Source of the DNA: Plotosus lineatus
Taxonomy: Eukaryota; Chordata; Actinopteri; Siluriformes; Plotosidae
Reading direction: 5' to 3'
NCBI GenBank assembly: GCA_024760905.1
Contig: CM045745.1
Coordinates: 17,556,282 to 17,620,281 of the forward strand
Length of the DNA stretch: 64,000 bases
In this document: in pieces, positions 24,339 through 35,369 of the stretch
How the letters are laid out: the number at the start of each line of letters is the position of its first letter
Position numbering within the stretch: the stretch's first letter is position 1
Program-made: the position numbers and the translations under genes
Notes under the pieces: generated by a model
Told to the model about the DNA's origin: nothing
What the model saw: only the letters and a program-made list of their open reading frames with translations
The model's database searches: none

Positions 24339-25290
24339 ATGGGTAAGACTGCCGACCTGACTGCTCTCCAGAAGGCCATCATTGACACCCTCAAGCAAGA
24401 GGGTAAGACACAGAAAGAAATCTCTGAGTGAATAGGCTGTTCCCAGAGTGCTCTATCAAGCCACCTCAGTGGGACGTCTGTGGGAAGGAAAAAGTGAAAG
24501 AAGGGCCGATTCCAGACCTTGGGGGACCTGTGGAAGCAGTGGACTGAGTCTGGAGTAGAAACGCCCAGAGCCACCGTGCACAGGCGTGTGCAGGAAATGG
24601 GCTACAGGTGCCGCGTTCCCCAGGTCAAGCCACTTTTGAGCCAGAAACAGCGGCAGAAGCGCCTGACCTGGGCTACAGAGAAGCAGCACTGGACTGTTGC
24701 TCAGTGGTCCAAAGTACTTTTTTTCGGATGAAAGCAAATTTTGCATGTCATTCAGAAATCAAGGTGCCAGAGTCTGGAGGAAGACTGGGGAGAAGGAAAT
24801 GGTAAAATGCTTGAAGTCCAGTGTCAAGTACCCACAGTCAGTGATGGTCTGGGGTGCCATGTCAGCTGCTGGTGTTGGTCCACTGTGTTCTATCAAGTGC
24901 AGGTTCAATGCAGATAGCTATCAGGAGATTTTGGAGCACTTCATGCTTCCATCTGCTGAAAAGCTTTATGGAGATGAAGATTTCATTTTTCAGCACGACC
25001 TGGCACCTGCTCACAGTGCCAAAACCACTGCTAAATGGTTTACTGACCATGGTATTACTGTGCTCAATTGGCCTGCCAACTCTCCTGACCTGAAGCCCAT
25101 AGAGAATCTGTGGGATATTGTGAAGAGAAAGTTGAGAGACACCAGACCCAACACTGTGGATGAGCTTAAGGCCGCTATCGAAGCATCCTGGGCCTCCGTA
25201 ACACCTCAGCAGTGCCACAGGCTGATTGCCTCCATGCCACGCCGCATTGAAGCAGTCATTTCTGCAAAAAGATTCCCGACCAAGTATTGA
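24339..25290 (+). pseudogene. Tc1 transposase pseudogene
   Basis: ATG at 24339 begins MGKTADLTALQKAIIDTLKQ, the first HTH. An in-frame TGA at 24429 and another stop near 24497 break it, and a one-base insertion in the T run near 24721 shifts frame. The DDE core is then intact: FSDESKF (first Asp), FQHDLAPAHS (second Asp) and NSPDLKPIENLWD (Glu). It ends KRFPTKY at 25290. From the CMSFRN motif to the stop the frame is open for nearly 200 codons. The normal length is about 340 aa, so three small lesions are visible. Confidence 0.93.
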
Positions 25291-25934
25291 GTGCAGAACT
25301 GAACATAATTATTTGAAGGTTGACTTTTTTGTATTAAAAGCACTTTTTTATTGGTCGGATGAAATATGCTAATTTTTTTAGATAGGAGTTTTGGGTTTTC
25401 ATGAGCTGTATGCCGAAATCATCAGTTTTAAAACAATAAAAGACCTGAAATATTTCAGTTGGGGTGCAATGAATCTAAAATATATGAAAGTTTAATTTTT
25501 CTCAGTCCATTTCTGAAAATAATGAACTTCATCACAATATGCTAATTTTTTGGGAAGGACTAGTATTTATTCACCTCTTTAAAGTTTGAGTTATGTTACA
25601 GTAGTGAGAATTGATTTATCACATGACAGGATCTCAGTGCTGATGTAGGAAAAGCTCATCCTGCCAGAGTTTTGGCTTGTGATGGCATGACATCAGTATC
25701 ACTTCCTTTTGGAAACGAGAGAATGAAGTCACTATTATCACTCAATATAGACACTTATCTCATCAACACCCATAATCACTTTCAGGCTCACGCTTGTGTA
25801 ATGACTTCAGGTCATGTCCTCTTATCGCCAAGGGGAGTGGCTGCAGAAGGCAATGCTAATGATTGGCACACTTTATTTTAACTGTTTTGCACTCATTTAA
25901 AATTTAGAGTAATAGTTTGACTATATATTATTTT

Positions 25935-26252
25935 ATTCTTATGGTAAGGTAAAGTCCTTTGGGCTTGTGACACCCGAGCCCAGTGGCTCATCAGGCTGGT
26001 GCTTGTCCCCGATTTCCATAGCGTGAAGCGACTAGGAGTACAACTCCTCTTGGATGGGACGCTAGTCCATTGCAGGTTACCTTCCCAGTATATTTTTACT
26101 GGTACCCGTTTATACTGCTGGGTGAACAGAGGCACACTTGTGGTTAAGACCTTGCCCAGGGGTCTTAGCACAGTGGGGGTCTAACTGGGATTTGAACTCA
26201 CAACCTTCCAATCATGAGCCCAGCACCTTAAGCACTACGCCACCGGCCCCTT
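25935..26252 (-). mobile_element. tRNA-derived SINE, third family, minus strand
   Basis: Read on the minus strand it starts GGGGCCGGTGGCGTAGTGCT then TAAGGTGCTGGGCTCATGAT. The tRNA-like A box is 'GGCGTAGTGC' and the B box 'TGAGTTCAAATCCCA'. The 3' body contains 'GACTAGCGTCCCATCC'-type sequence (plus strand 'gatgggacgctagtccattg'), common in fish SINE bodies. Confidence 0.7.
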
Positions 26253-26280
26253 ATACTGATGGAACAGTCATTAATAACTA

Positions 26281-27067
26281 CAGTGATACCTCAGCTTACG
26301 AACATAATTGGTTCCCAGAAAGTGTGTGTGAGGCGAAAAGTTCGTCTTCCGAACATTTATTTCCCATAAGAAACCATTAAAATGAGAATAATCCGTTCCC
26401 AGGTCCCCATAAAACATAATTTTCTGCTAAATAAGCCTTAAAACTACACAAAAATATACCTTATTTTATGTATAATAAATGTCTATTGTATTGTAATTAA
26501 AGAAATAAACTGTACTGTATAATAAAGTCGTTTTATTTACCTTTGTGATGGTAGTTGATGGCTTGATGGAATGGAGTGGGAGGAGGAGGGAGGGAGGGAC
26601 TTACTGTTTGGAGGGAGTGTTTGGAAACGCCTACTGTTTGGAAACACCCTTCGCCACACACGCACCCTTAATAGCTTCCTTGTTCTTAAGGATGGGAGCA
26701 ATGGTAGACTTAGCGTACTGGTACTGGGACGCTGAGTCACACAAACGCACATCTCGTTCGTGTTTTTCAATGATCTCCGCCTGTGGTGGGTCTTTTTCGG
26801 TCCCATTATAGCAAAGGTACACTCAATATGGTCCAAAATGTCTATCAAACACAAACCACTTCCGCATTCAAAGAAAGGGGGTGACGAACTGTGACGCCGT
26901 GAGCGTGCGTCAGCTTCTCGTGGCCGCCACCATGGCGCTGTTCGACCGCGTGGTTTGGTTCGTCCGCCGAAAACTAGTTCGTCAGCCGAGACTATATTTT
27001 CGCGAATTTAAAGTTCTTGAGGCGAAAAGTTCGTGAGCTTAAGCGTTCGTCAGCCGAGGTTTGACTG
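26281..27067 (-). mobile_element. Tigger/pogo deletion derivative (CAGTGATACCTCAGCTTACG)
   Basis: The left end CAGTGATACCTCAGCTTACG and right end (reverse complement CAGTCAAACCTCGGCTGACG) are flanked by TA at 26279-26280 and 27068-27069. The CAGTNNNACCTC start plus TA duplication is typical of Tigger elements. Inside is only the N-terminal transposase piece on the minus strand. The right 180 bp is CpG-rich compared with its surroundings. Confidence 0.88.
26630..26806 (-). pseudogene. Tigger transposase N-terminal HTH remnant
   Basis: The minus-strand ATG at 26806 begins MGPKK. After a frame change the sequence reads AEIIEKHERDVRLCDSASQY then AKSTIAPILKNKEAIKG, the CENP-B/pogo-type N-terminal helix-turn-helix (known family pattern: KxxIIxxHExG..V.D.A..Y....STI..ILKNK). 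Nothing of the second DNA-binding domain or the DDE core remains. Confidence 0.85.
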
Positions 27068-27069
27068 TA

Positions 27070-28965
27070 CTTTGGTAAACGGGATCATGTTTTATCCTCA
27101 GTTTGCATGTAGTTATTAGCAAGATTCTGTAGTTTATGTTCAGATTTTGACGAAATCTCTATCATTTCCTGGGCTTCAAACAATAAGACGCCTTTAGATG
27201 ATCTGTATCAAATTCTGGATTCAGGAATTTTTCAAACAATTTGTTTTGTTTTGTTCCTTGAGAGAGGATTTTTGATTGATAAGCTTGGTGAAGCTTTGCG
27301 CTCCGAGTGCTCTTGTTATAATTTGATTTCGAATTTATTATTAATTATTTGAGTTAATAGACGAGTTTCTTCTAACCTGCTTCCTCTGCCTTTGGACGCT
27401 GTGAACTTTATAACTTTAATAAACTTAAATGTTAATTGTCATGACAAAGCAAGAACGCAGGAATGCTGAAGGTATGTTACCTTTTAGAAAACAGAGCAAA
27501 ATTATTATGAGGTGACAAATCTCTCCTCGGGCTTGACATCACTTCGTGGAAACGTAATGATGTTTTCATGTTTGCCTACTGAAGTTTGGATTAAACTCCT
27601 TCAGTTCAAATGGCCAGTCAATCCAGTTTGTAAGAAATATCTGTTCATGGTTTTTGTTTTTTATTTTTTTTCAAATGAAATAATGATGTCGCCCCACCAA
27701 AAAACAAATAAACAAAAAAAAAGCACACTAAATGTTGAATCAATTTTCTGAAACCTCGTAGATGACTATGTGACCAGGACTTTTACTTCTTTGCGTTGTG
27801 GGATAAAGTAGGACCGGAGGGAAGGAAACAAAAATGGATAATGTGCAGAAAAACAGATTATAACACAATTCCGACAGAACTTCCTTTTCCTCTATTGAGC
27901 TCCTCTCCTAAGTGTTCACCAGGGGAAATGTTGCCAGCTGCCATTCATTTAGCCTTATGGTTTGCTTTTCCTTTTCTCCCCTTTCTTTCTCAACTTTCTG
28001 TGCAGCTACATTCAATACTGCTGTGGCCTTTGTGTCGAGAGAGTGTGACTGAATTCTCTCTGGTGTTTTCTCCTGAGACATGAGATCTTCAGAAACACCA
28101 TGTGCTGGCTGCTTTCTCCCTGATGTGTGTTTAGCTTGAAGTTAAAGTTTCCTGCAGGACAGTGTTGAGTTTTTTTTTTTTTTTTTTTTGGGACAGATGT
28201 GAGAGGAGACAGTCAGGACCACTCCAACATATGAGCTCACTGAACTAACAGGAAATGGCTTTGTCTGCCATCTTTGCACACTTTTTTTGACACTTTCTTA
28301 TGTGTGTGTGTGTGTGTGTGTGTATATGTGCGTGTGTGCATATATGAGAGAGTCAGAGGAAAGTAACTGTTTGTCCCTGTGAGCTCAAATAAACCAAAAA
28401 ACATTATATCTCCAAATGGCTTCAATACCTGTAAAAATGTTTCTCCATAAACACAAGTAGACAGAGAAGAAGTTCTCCCCTCCACATAATTTTCCTGTTG
28501 TTATGCTCTTTCAGTCAGTTAATATAAGCATACACTCTTTCCTCATGTTTGATTAGATGCTGTAACCTTATCATGCAGTGGTAAGTAAATGAATGACTGC
28601 AGAGGGATTTTCAACAAAGTTGTCTTGATAAGGAAGTCTTGCTTGTCAGAGTGACTATAGACTTGAGGCACCATATTCTGAGCATTTAAGAAAGGAGATT
28701 TTTGGTGTGTCTCCATATCCGGTGTCCAATGGCCATTTTTTTCCAACAACGAAAATCCCTAGGAAGAGCCTATTCCATGTTTTTTACTTTGTGTCGGTGT
28801 GTGATGTTTTAGTCAAAGCAGCAAGGCTTCAAAAACAAGTTTCATAAGAGGCGATGACTTGCATTCATTATATGGCAACCACAGTATGTGCAATCTGATC
28901 GGCTGTCAAGCAGCCCGTAGTTCCAAAGTATGGACTGCTTAATAATTTTTTTTCTTATATGAACT
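27070..28965. other. Non-coding stretch, no gene recognised
   Basis: Contains a poly-T run near 28170-28189 and a (GT)n run at about 28301-28322. No exon or element termini were recognised. Confidence 0.5.
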
Positions 28966-28970
28966 TAAAG

Positions 28971-29544
28971 CAGTGCTTCTCAAATCGTGGGGCGTAATGC
29001 CTGGTGGAGTGTGTATGACCCTGGGGAACATGCTTTTCTGGAATTGTGCACGATAATTAAGTTAATTGCACCTCCGCTCCACTAGTTGGCAGTGGTGCTC
29101 TCATTGTCGCGCTATGGTGTAGGGGTTTTTCGCACGAGAAAACGATATGAAGTACAGTAAAAAAACCCTCAAGAAACAACACGGAAAAATTTCAAACAGT
29201 AACGAAGAGAAATGTGGAGAGAGACGGAGATATTAAGACACAAGTAAGTAGAATGAGTTTATATAATGTATTTTCTTTAACTTCAGGCACACCAGTGCAC
29301 TTTAAATCTTTTCAATTGCAAATTAAAAAGTAATGATAATGAAGTTTTTCTTTATTGTAAGTTGAACTATGTTTCTTTTTGTTTTTAATGTTAATAAAGA
29401 TACAATGTTATGCAACGGTGTACTAATAACAATTTTATAGACAAATAATACTCTTTACTATACTATTTATAGTCACTCGCACAGGGGTGGGGTGGGGGGG
29501 TTTCTTCATGGTGGGGTGCCACAGAAAATAATTGAGAAGCACTG
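28971..29544. mobile_element. Non-autonomous hAT transposon (MITE), copy 2
   Basis: Starts CAGTGCTTCTCAAATCGTGG and ends GAGAAGCACTG, with body similarity to 4262-4815 throughout (for example 'ctccactagttggcagtgg'-like at 29077 and the TTTATAGACAAATAATA block). The 8-bp duplication acttaaag / actaaaag (28963-28970, 29545-29552) has one mismatch. Confidence 0.9.
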
Positions 29545-29939
29545 ACTAAAAGGCAATCTTTTCCATTTTTTTCCCTTCTCAATCCTTATTCGGAAAAAAA
29601 TGATCCTATTACTGTATGAGTTACATTCACTGTTGGTGGCTTTTTAACATGAATGATGTTGAGCAATTATCTGGTGAATTCTACCATCCTTGAGTTTGAA
29701 GGAGAAGCTGACTAAGTTGTTGTTGTCAATGATAAAATGAGCAACAACCAGGTTTTGTTACAACAGTGTATCTGACCGCAAAGGACTGAAAATAGTGGAA
29801 AAATACCGCCAGTGACCATGAATGCTTTTCAATGATAAGGCTACTAGGCCTGTCTAGATAATTATCCTAGTGCATGTTTAAAGCAAATAATAAGGCTCTA
29901 GACCATATTTCTAGACCATATTGGCATACAGATGTATAC

Positions 29940-30645
29940 ATATCATCATCATCATCATCAATTTCTTTCGGGGTCGGTTCACGGGGGTAGCAACATAAGC
30001 AATGATTTCTAGACGTCCCTCTCCCCAGCCACTTCCTCCAGCTCTTTCGGGGGTACACCGAGGCATTCCCAGAGAAGCTGAAAGACATAGTTCCTCCAGT
30101 GTATTCTAGGTCGACCCTGGGGTCTCTTCCCAGTTGGACATGCCCGAAACACCACACCAGGGTGGCGTTCGGGAGGCATTCTGACCAGATACTTGAGCCA
30201 CCTCAACTGGCCCCTCTCAATGCAAAGGACAAGCATTCTACTCTGAGTCCTCCCCAGATGGTAGAGTTTCTCACCTTATCTCTAAGGGAGAGCCCTACCA
30301 CGTGGCAAAGGAAGCTCATTTCAGCCGCTTGTATCCACGACCGTGTTCTTTTGGTCACTACCCAAAGCTCATGACCATAGGTGAGGGTTGGAACGTAGAT
30401 CGACTGGTAAATTGAGAGCTTTGCCTTGTGGCTCAGCTTCCTTTTCACCATGACGGACTGGTACAAGCACCACCTGTCGAATCTCCCACTCTTTCCTTCC
30501 CTCACTCGTGAACAAGACCCCAAGATACTTAAACTCATCCACTTGGGGCAGGAGCTCATTCCTGACCCTGAGGGTGTATTTCACCCTTGTCCGACTGAGA
30601 ACCATGGCTTTGGACTTGGAGGTGCTGATTTTCATCCCTCCTTAA
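29940..30645 (-). mobile_element. Non-LTR retrotransposon, 3' part (post-RT region)
   Basis: On the minus strand it encodes the C-terminal part of an APE-type LINE polyprotein: VDEFKYLGVLFTSEGRKEWE, then YVPTLTYGHELWV, LRWLKYLVRMPPERHPGVVF, GKRPQGRPRIHW and PKELEEVAGERDV. These are the known post-RT landmarks of an abundant fish LINE. Frameshifts and stops break it. The 3' end is a (GAT)n tail at 29943-29960. The clade was not assigned. Confidence 0.85.
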
Positions 30646-30945
30646 ATCGCCACCTTATTGTGGTTGTGGGGTTTGCGTGACCTAATAATCCTAGCAGTTA
30701 TGTTGTCGGGAGCTTAATGCCCCTGGTAGGGTCACTTAACGCAAACGGGTCCTGGGTGAAGGTTCAGAAGACCTATATGCTAAATAAAAACAAAATAAGG
30801 ACACAGTTTCCCTTGCCTGGATGCGGGTCTCCAGGGAGAGGCGGTGAGCCGGTGTGGGCATCCTTGCTGGCCCCTGTCTTGGTGCCCAAACGTTGGGGTT
30901 CTCCCTGGCCGATGAAAGGGCAGCTTCCCTCCGCCACCAGGTTTA
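30646..30945 (+). mobile_element. Non-LTR retrotransposon, 5' region in opposite orientation
   Basis: The + strand begins 'ccaccttattgtggttgtgg' and continues 'ttatgttgtcgggagcttaa' then 'tgcccctggtagggtcactt', which I recognise as the 5' end of the same class of fish LINE whose 3' part lies immediately to the left on the minus strand. After an internal jump near 30835 it encodes an endonuclease piece (VGILAGPCLGAQTLGF-like with frame breaks). Confidence 0.7.
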
Positions 30946-31376
30946 TTTAATGAGAATCCGCCGTTCTTCTGCCGCGGGCCTTGTTGCTAGCCGCTGCGCT
31001 CCAGTCCTCCCTGAAGGCTGTGTAGCCAGCTGGTGTAGTCGCCTCGTCGGGTGTACTCTCCTCAAGCCATGCTTCACAGAAACACAGCATGGAGAAGTCC
31101 TGTAGATCCCTCTGCGCTGCAATCCGAGCATGAAGCTGGTCCATCTTGTCTCGCAGAGACTGAACATTTTCAAGCAGTATGACTGGGAGTGCTAACCTTC
31201 CACTGCGAACCAAGCGCCGGAGTTGTTGTTCAGCCCATCCCCACCTGCCGCATCTCCGCCTAAATTTATTGTTATCCGGGGTGTGGCTAGGAATGAGCTG
31301 CGATAGCATATTAGCTCAAGATAGGAGATGAACGTGCTCAGTTCTAAATGTCCATGTTCGAGCACAAGTTTGTCTA
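30946..31376 (-). mobile_element. Second LINE fragment (endonuclease start) on minus strand
   Basis: The minus strand encodes LALPVILLENVQSLRDKMDQ followed by LHARIAAQRDLQDFSMLCFC and EAWLEE, the beginning of an APE endonuclease domain of the L2/CR1/Rex-like type. Upstream is a basic region. It interrupts the + strand LINE sequence, which resumes at 31377. Confidence 0.75.
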
Positions 31377-31640
31377 TAAGTGCACTTGGCACCAGGACAC
31401 CCTAGGTTGCAGTTTGATGAACGACTTTGTAGTCGTGTCACCGCACTTGCGGCCACATGTTCTGGACACTCAGGTGAAGAGGGGATCTGAGCTGTCTTGA
31501 TCACCACCTGGTGGTGAGCTGGCTTTGATGGCAGGGGGAGGCCACCTTCCAGACCTCGCAGACCCAAGCGTGCAAATAGGGTCTGCTGGGAAGGTTTGGC
31601 AGAGTCTCCTGATCAAGAGGTCTTTAACTCCCATAAATAG
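31377..31640 (+). mobile_element. Continuation of + strand LINE endonuclease region
   Basis: The sequence 'gtgcacttggcaccaggaca' followed by 'ccctaggttgcagtttgatg' and 'gatcaccacctggtggtgag' encodes the C-terminal APE endonuclease motif (a D-H-H-type stretch before LVV/W). It belongs to the same family as 30646-30945. Stops interrupt it. The Tigger element begins at 31657. Confidence 0.75.
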
Positions 31641-31656
31641 ACTGTATATTTATTTT

Positions 31657-34056
31657 CAGTGGTACCTCACTTTACGAAAGTCTCACCAAACGAAACATTC
31701 AGGTTACGAAACGCATTTTCCTAAAATTTTTGTCTCTGGATACGAAAAAAGTTCGCGTTATGAAAACGCCATCTCAAAAATTCAAACGTGCCATTCAAAC
31801 AATGCGCGATTTGCTTTCCCATTGGTTGTCTCCCAACACCCCGCCTCGCTGGCCTTCCATTGCCTAGGAGGGAGCTGAATCTCCATAATACAGTACTGTA
31901 TCCATAATGCTTTTTGTGTGCCTTCGACCCATTGTTCGACACACACTGGAAGGAGAGTTATACTGTTGGTTCATGAGTTTTGTTAGTGTTATTTTTCGTT
32001 ATTAATCATGAGCCCCAAGAAAGTGATTCCCGGTGAGACTGAAAAGAAGAAACGGGCTCCGTTATCAATAGAAGTAAAACAGGAGATGATGATAAAATAT
32101 GAAAGTGGGATGCAGTTGAGTGAAATTGCAAAGGAGTATGGCCAAAACCCCTCTACAATCGGGACGATATTGAAGCAGAAGGAGGCCTTAAAAGCAACGA
32201 TCCCTTCGAAAGGCCTCACTGTGATATCGAAAAAGAGGTCATCACTGAATGACGAGATGAAGAGACTGTTACTCCTTTGGATAAAGGAGAAAGAAATTTC
32301 CGGAAATACAGTGACGGAGGCGATTATTTCTGAAAAAGCAAGTGCCAAATTTAAGGACCTCGTGAAGAAGTGTGGGGGTAAGGGTTTTTCGGACCAGCAA
32401 TCCCCAGACTTTAAAGCGACGCTAACTAAGAAGATGCTTCGCTGCGCCTTCATCACAGCTGAGGAAAATAAAATGCCAGCCCACAAGCCCATGAAGGACC
32501 GCCTTACTCTTGGACTGTGTTGTAATGCCAATGGAGATTGCAAGATTAAGCCCCTCCTAGTCTCCCACTCGGAAAATCCCCAAGCCTTCAAACGTCATGG
32601 GGAGGGCCAACGCCAAGGCCTGGGTCACCCGACAATTCTTTTTTGAGTGGGTGAACTTGATATTTGGCCCTTCCGTTAAGAAGTTCCTCGAAGAGAACAA
32701 CCTCCCCCTCAAGTGTCTGTTGATTCTTGATAATTCTCCTGTCCACCCACCCGGCTTTGAAGATGATATCCTGGAGTTCTCTTTCATCAGGATTCTGTAC
32801 CTTCCTCCAAACACCACCCCTCTCCTGTCGCCCATGGACCAGCAAGTCATTGCAAATTTAAAAAAATGTTACACTCACTTTCTTTTTAAGAGGTGTTTTG
32901 ACGTCATGGAAAACACCCAGCTTACCCTTTGTGAATTTTGGAAGCACTACTTCGACATCGTTATGTGCTTGAAATTGATTGACATGGCTTGGCAGAAGGT
33001 GATCAGACGTACCCTTAATTCTGCTTGGAGGAAGCTGTTACCGCATGCCGTTGCTCAGAGAGACTTCGAGGTGGAGGGCGAGCCTCAACCTGAACCTCAG
33101 CCTGAGGATGAAGAAATTGTGTCGCTGGGAAAGGCCATGGGGCTGGAGGTCAATGAGGAGGACATTGACAAGTTGGTCGTGGAGCACCAGGAAGAACTCT
33201 CAACAGAGGAGCTGAAGGAGCTGGAGGTGATGCAATGCACGAGGAATTCGGCGAGGAGGAGGCAGCCATCCTTCCATCAGCACGAATAAAAGACATCCTG
33301 GCAATTTCACAAACTTTCCGAATTCGTGGAAAAACATCATCCCGAAAAAGTGCTCAAAATTGTGCTATCGCCAACTTTGACGATGTATGCCTTTTGCATT
33401 TCAGGAACATTATGAAAAGCCGTCAAAGGCAATTGTCGTTGGATCGATATTTCACCAAACAGCCGTCAACAAGCACTGCCGAAGGTGAAAGTGAACACAA
33501 ATAGGCAAAAAGCAGTGATGATAATTAAAACAAGTGAAAAATTAAATGCGAAAAAAAAAATCATAAAACAGAAAAATGTAAAAAAAAATTTGATAAAAAT
33601 TGTAATTTAATGTTAAGTTCTTTTGATTTCAAAATTTTAAGTTAAATTTATTTCAGTGGAATTAAGTTGTTTAATAAATGTTTAATTCAATAAATGTTTC
33701 ATAAATGTTTAAAAATGGTTAATAAAGGTTAATATTGTTTGGTTCATAAAAAATGGCTAATAAAACATGTTCAATGATGGTTTAATTAATAAATATGTTA
33801 ATAAATGGTTTAATATGTTAATAAAATGTTAAAATGGCTTAATAAATAATTTTCTTTTACTTTTAACACGTATTTCATACATATTTCATCCAAAATTGGT
33901 GTACTTTTATAATTTTTAAAGGGTTTATGGGGTAGTATTGGGAGCCTTGAAATGAATCACGCATTTTAACATGTAAAATGCGGTTCAATTTACGAAAAAT
34001 CCGGGTTCCGAAAAAGGCTCTGGAATGGATTAATTTCATAAGGTGAGGTACTGCTG
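31657..34056 (+). mobile_element. Tigger (pogo superfamily) DNA transposon, full length but defective
   Basis: The left end CAGTGGTACCTCACTTTACG and right end (reverse complement CAGCAGTACCTCACCTTATG) are inverted termini. TA follows the right end at 34057-34058; the left TA is mutated (TT). About 2.4 kb long, it carries a transposase-like gene at 32008-33504 and an AT-rich 3' UTR made of imperfect TTAATAAATG-type units. Related fragments lie at 52235, 53787 and 56791. Confidence 0.92.
32008..33504 (+). pseudogene. Tigger transposase pseudogene (TIGD1-like)
   Basis: ATG at 32008 opens MSPKKVIPGETEKKKRAPLS, followed by the N-terminal HTH (KYESGMQLSEIAKEYGQNPS then TILKQKE). The second DNA-binding domain is largely deleted: the frame runs from ISEKASAKF straight to KDLVKKCGG. 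The first catalytic Asp motif (DETGLFWKK in the family) is replaced by FKATLTKKM. The second and third metal sites survive as LLILDNSPVHP and SPMDQQVI. A frameshift occurs near 32600 and another near 33235. The acidic C-terminus (EGEPQPEPQPEDEE) and QLSLDRYF end are typical of Tigger1 relatives. It is inactive by several independent lesions. Confidence 0.92.
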
Positions 34057-34059
34057 TAT

Positions 34060-34740
34060 GTGAAAGTGTCTAAAGTTGCAAATTATTAAATTTAAGTAAC
34101 TGAAAATTTCACATCTATAGTACAATCGCAAAGCTGCTTAAAAAAAACTTAAAGTTTAAGTTGGATAAAATTAGAAGGCTGTAAAATAAGAATTAAAAAC
34201 TTTGTCTTCATTTAGTATTTTAGACCTTAGACTCCTAAGTTAGGGCGCAAAGAAAGAAAAATCTATTCTGGCCAACTTCTAATGCCCATATGGGTTTTTC
34301 AGATTTGCAAATCCAAATCATGGACTATCAAACTCTCTCCAGAGTTCAGATATTTTAGTTCAAATGGACCTCATCTCCCTAAATGGTGCCATATCTCATA
34401 AACTAGCCATAATTTGGACAAAATATTTTACTTTTTAACACAAGATATTGATCACTATTGAAAGCATTTTTTGGGGGGGGGAAAAAAACATTGGTAGTCT
34501 TAGCCACCCTGTTTTAGTATAAAATGTGTTTAATTGTTTATTATATGACTTCAACAGAGTTAGGTTATGTAAAAAAAAAAAAACACCTTCCAAGACAAAA
34601 TACAAAACATAAAGAAGCCTGTGAGATTTGCTGTCAAACTAAGAAGAAAGTGTAGCAAAGTCTCTAGAAGTACTGTCTGGTTCTACGTGATGCACTGTAA
34701 AAATTTACCAACTCATTTACTTATAAAACTACACACACTA
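34060..34740. other. AT-rich non-coding stretch
   Basis: No gene, terminus or known repeat was recognised. Confidence 0.5.
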
Positions 34741-34744
34741 CTTC

Positions 34745-34985
34745 AGGTTAATGTGACCTCAAACTTTCCATGTAAAAGTATTTAAAGTTTTTGATTTACT
34801 TTGCAAACAAAAAACAAATAATTTGAGAGCAAAACGACAAGTTTGAGACCCTTTCACAACGTGTGGACTGTTTGAGAAGAGCATCAGAGCCTCATTTTGT
34901 GACATTTGTAAAACAGGTTGAAATTTTTTGTGATGAGTTCATCATTCACGCGTACCAAAATGCAACACCTCAAATGTTGCAAAAC
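34745..34985 (+). repeat. Unclassified dispersed repeat, copy 2
   Basis: Partner of 20690-20970, with shared blocks in the same order (ctcaaactttcc, gcaaaacgacaagtttgaga, ccctttcacaa, gcatcagagcctcattttgt, caaaatgc). It abuts the partial MITE at 34998. Confidence 0.55.
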
Positions 34986-34997
34986 AATTTTTTTTTT

Positions 34998-35363
34998 TTA
35001 CGTACATGTATATGTGTATATAATATCAATAAATACATGTTCAACGCTATAAATGCTTATAATAACAATTAAACATTCAAAAATGATGCATAAGATATAA
35101 ATAAAATATAAATACACACACATACAAATGCGCGTGCACACACTCTGATGCACACCTCACATAAAAATGTAAGTAGTTTTGATGGGTCGGGGTTTTTTGT
35201 TTTTTTTTGCATAATTGGCCTTGTTTACGGCATTTTCCTTATCCTTTCCCCCTATATTCCTTAATTTCCTTATTTTTTAATTCGATGAATATTTAAAAAA
35301 ACAAAAGAAAATGCAATGCACTGAAGCTGCATGAATTGAATCGTGAAGTAGCGAGGAATCCAT
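34998..35363 (+). mobile_element. pogo-type MITE (GGATCCCTC family), 5'-truncated copy
   Basis: It matches the body of 5644-6201 from the 'acgtacatgtatatgtgtat' block to the right end (gaagtagcgaggaatcca). The left terminus is missing; the sequence starts after a T run. Confidence 0.8.
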
Positions 35364-35369
35364 ATATTG

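Larger units (their letters stand above)
23335..25563 (+). mobile_element. Tc1-like element, near full length, carrying a nested MITE
   Basis: The left end (TTAGTCCTTCTCAAAAAATT) and right end (reverse complement CTAGTCCTTCCCAAAAAATT) are inverted repeats of about 200 bp with internal direct repeats of the TCAAAAAATTAGCATAT motif (IR/DR type). After subtracting the 673-bp MITE at 23361-24033, the element is about 1.55 kb, the normal Tc1 size. The transposase inside is broken. Relatives lie at 21118-22105 and 62819-64000. Confidence 0.92.

Noticed and set aside
26880..27000. CpG-rich stretch with 'gccgccaccatggcg', resembling a Kozak start and promoter
   Set aside because: It lies within the Tigger derivative 26281-27067 and the frame does not lead to a recognisable protein.
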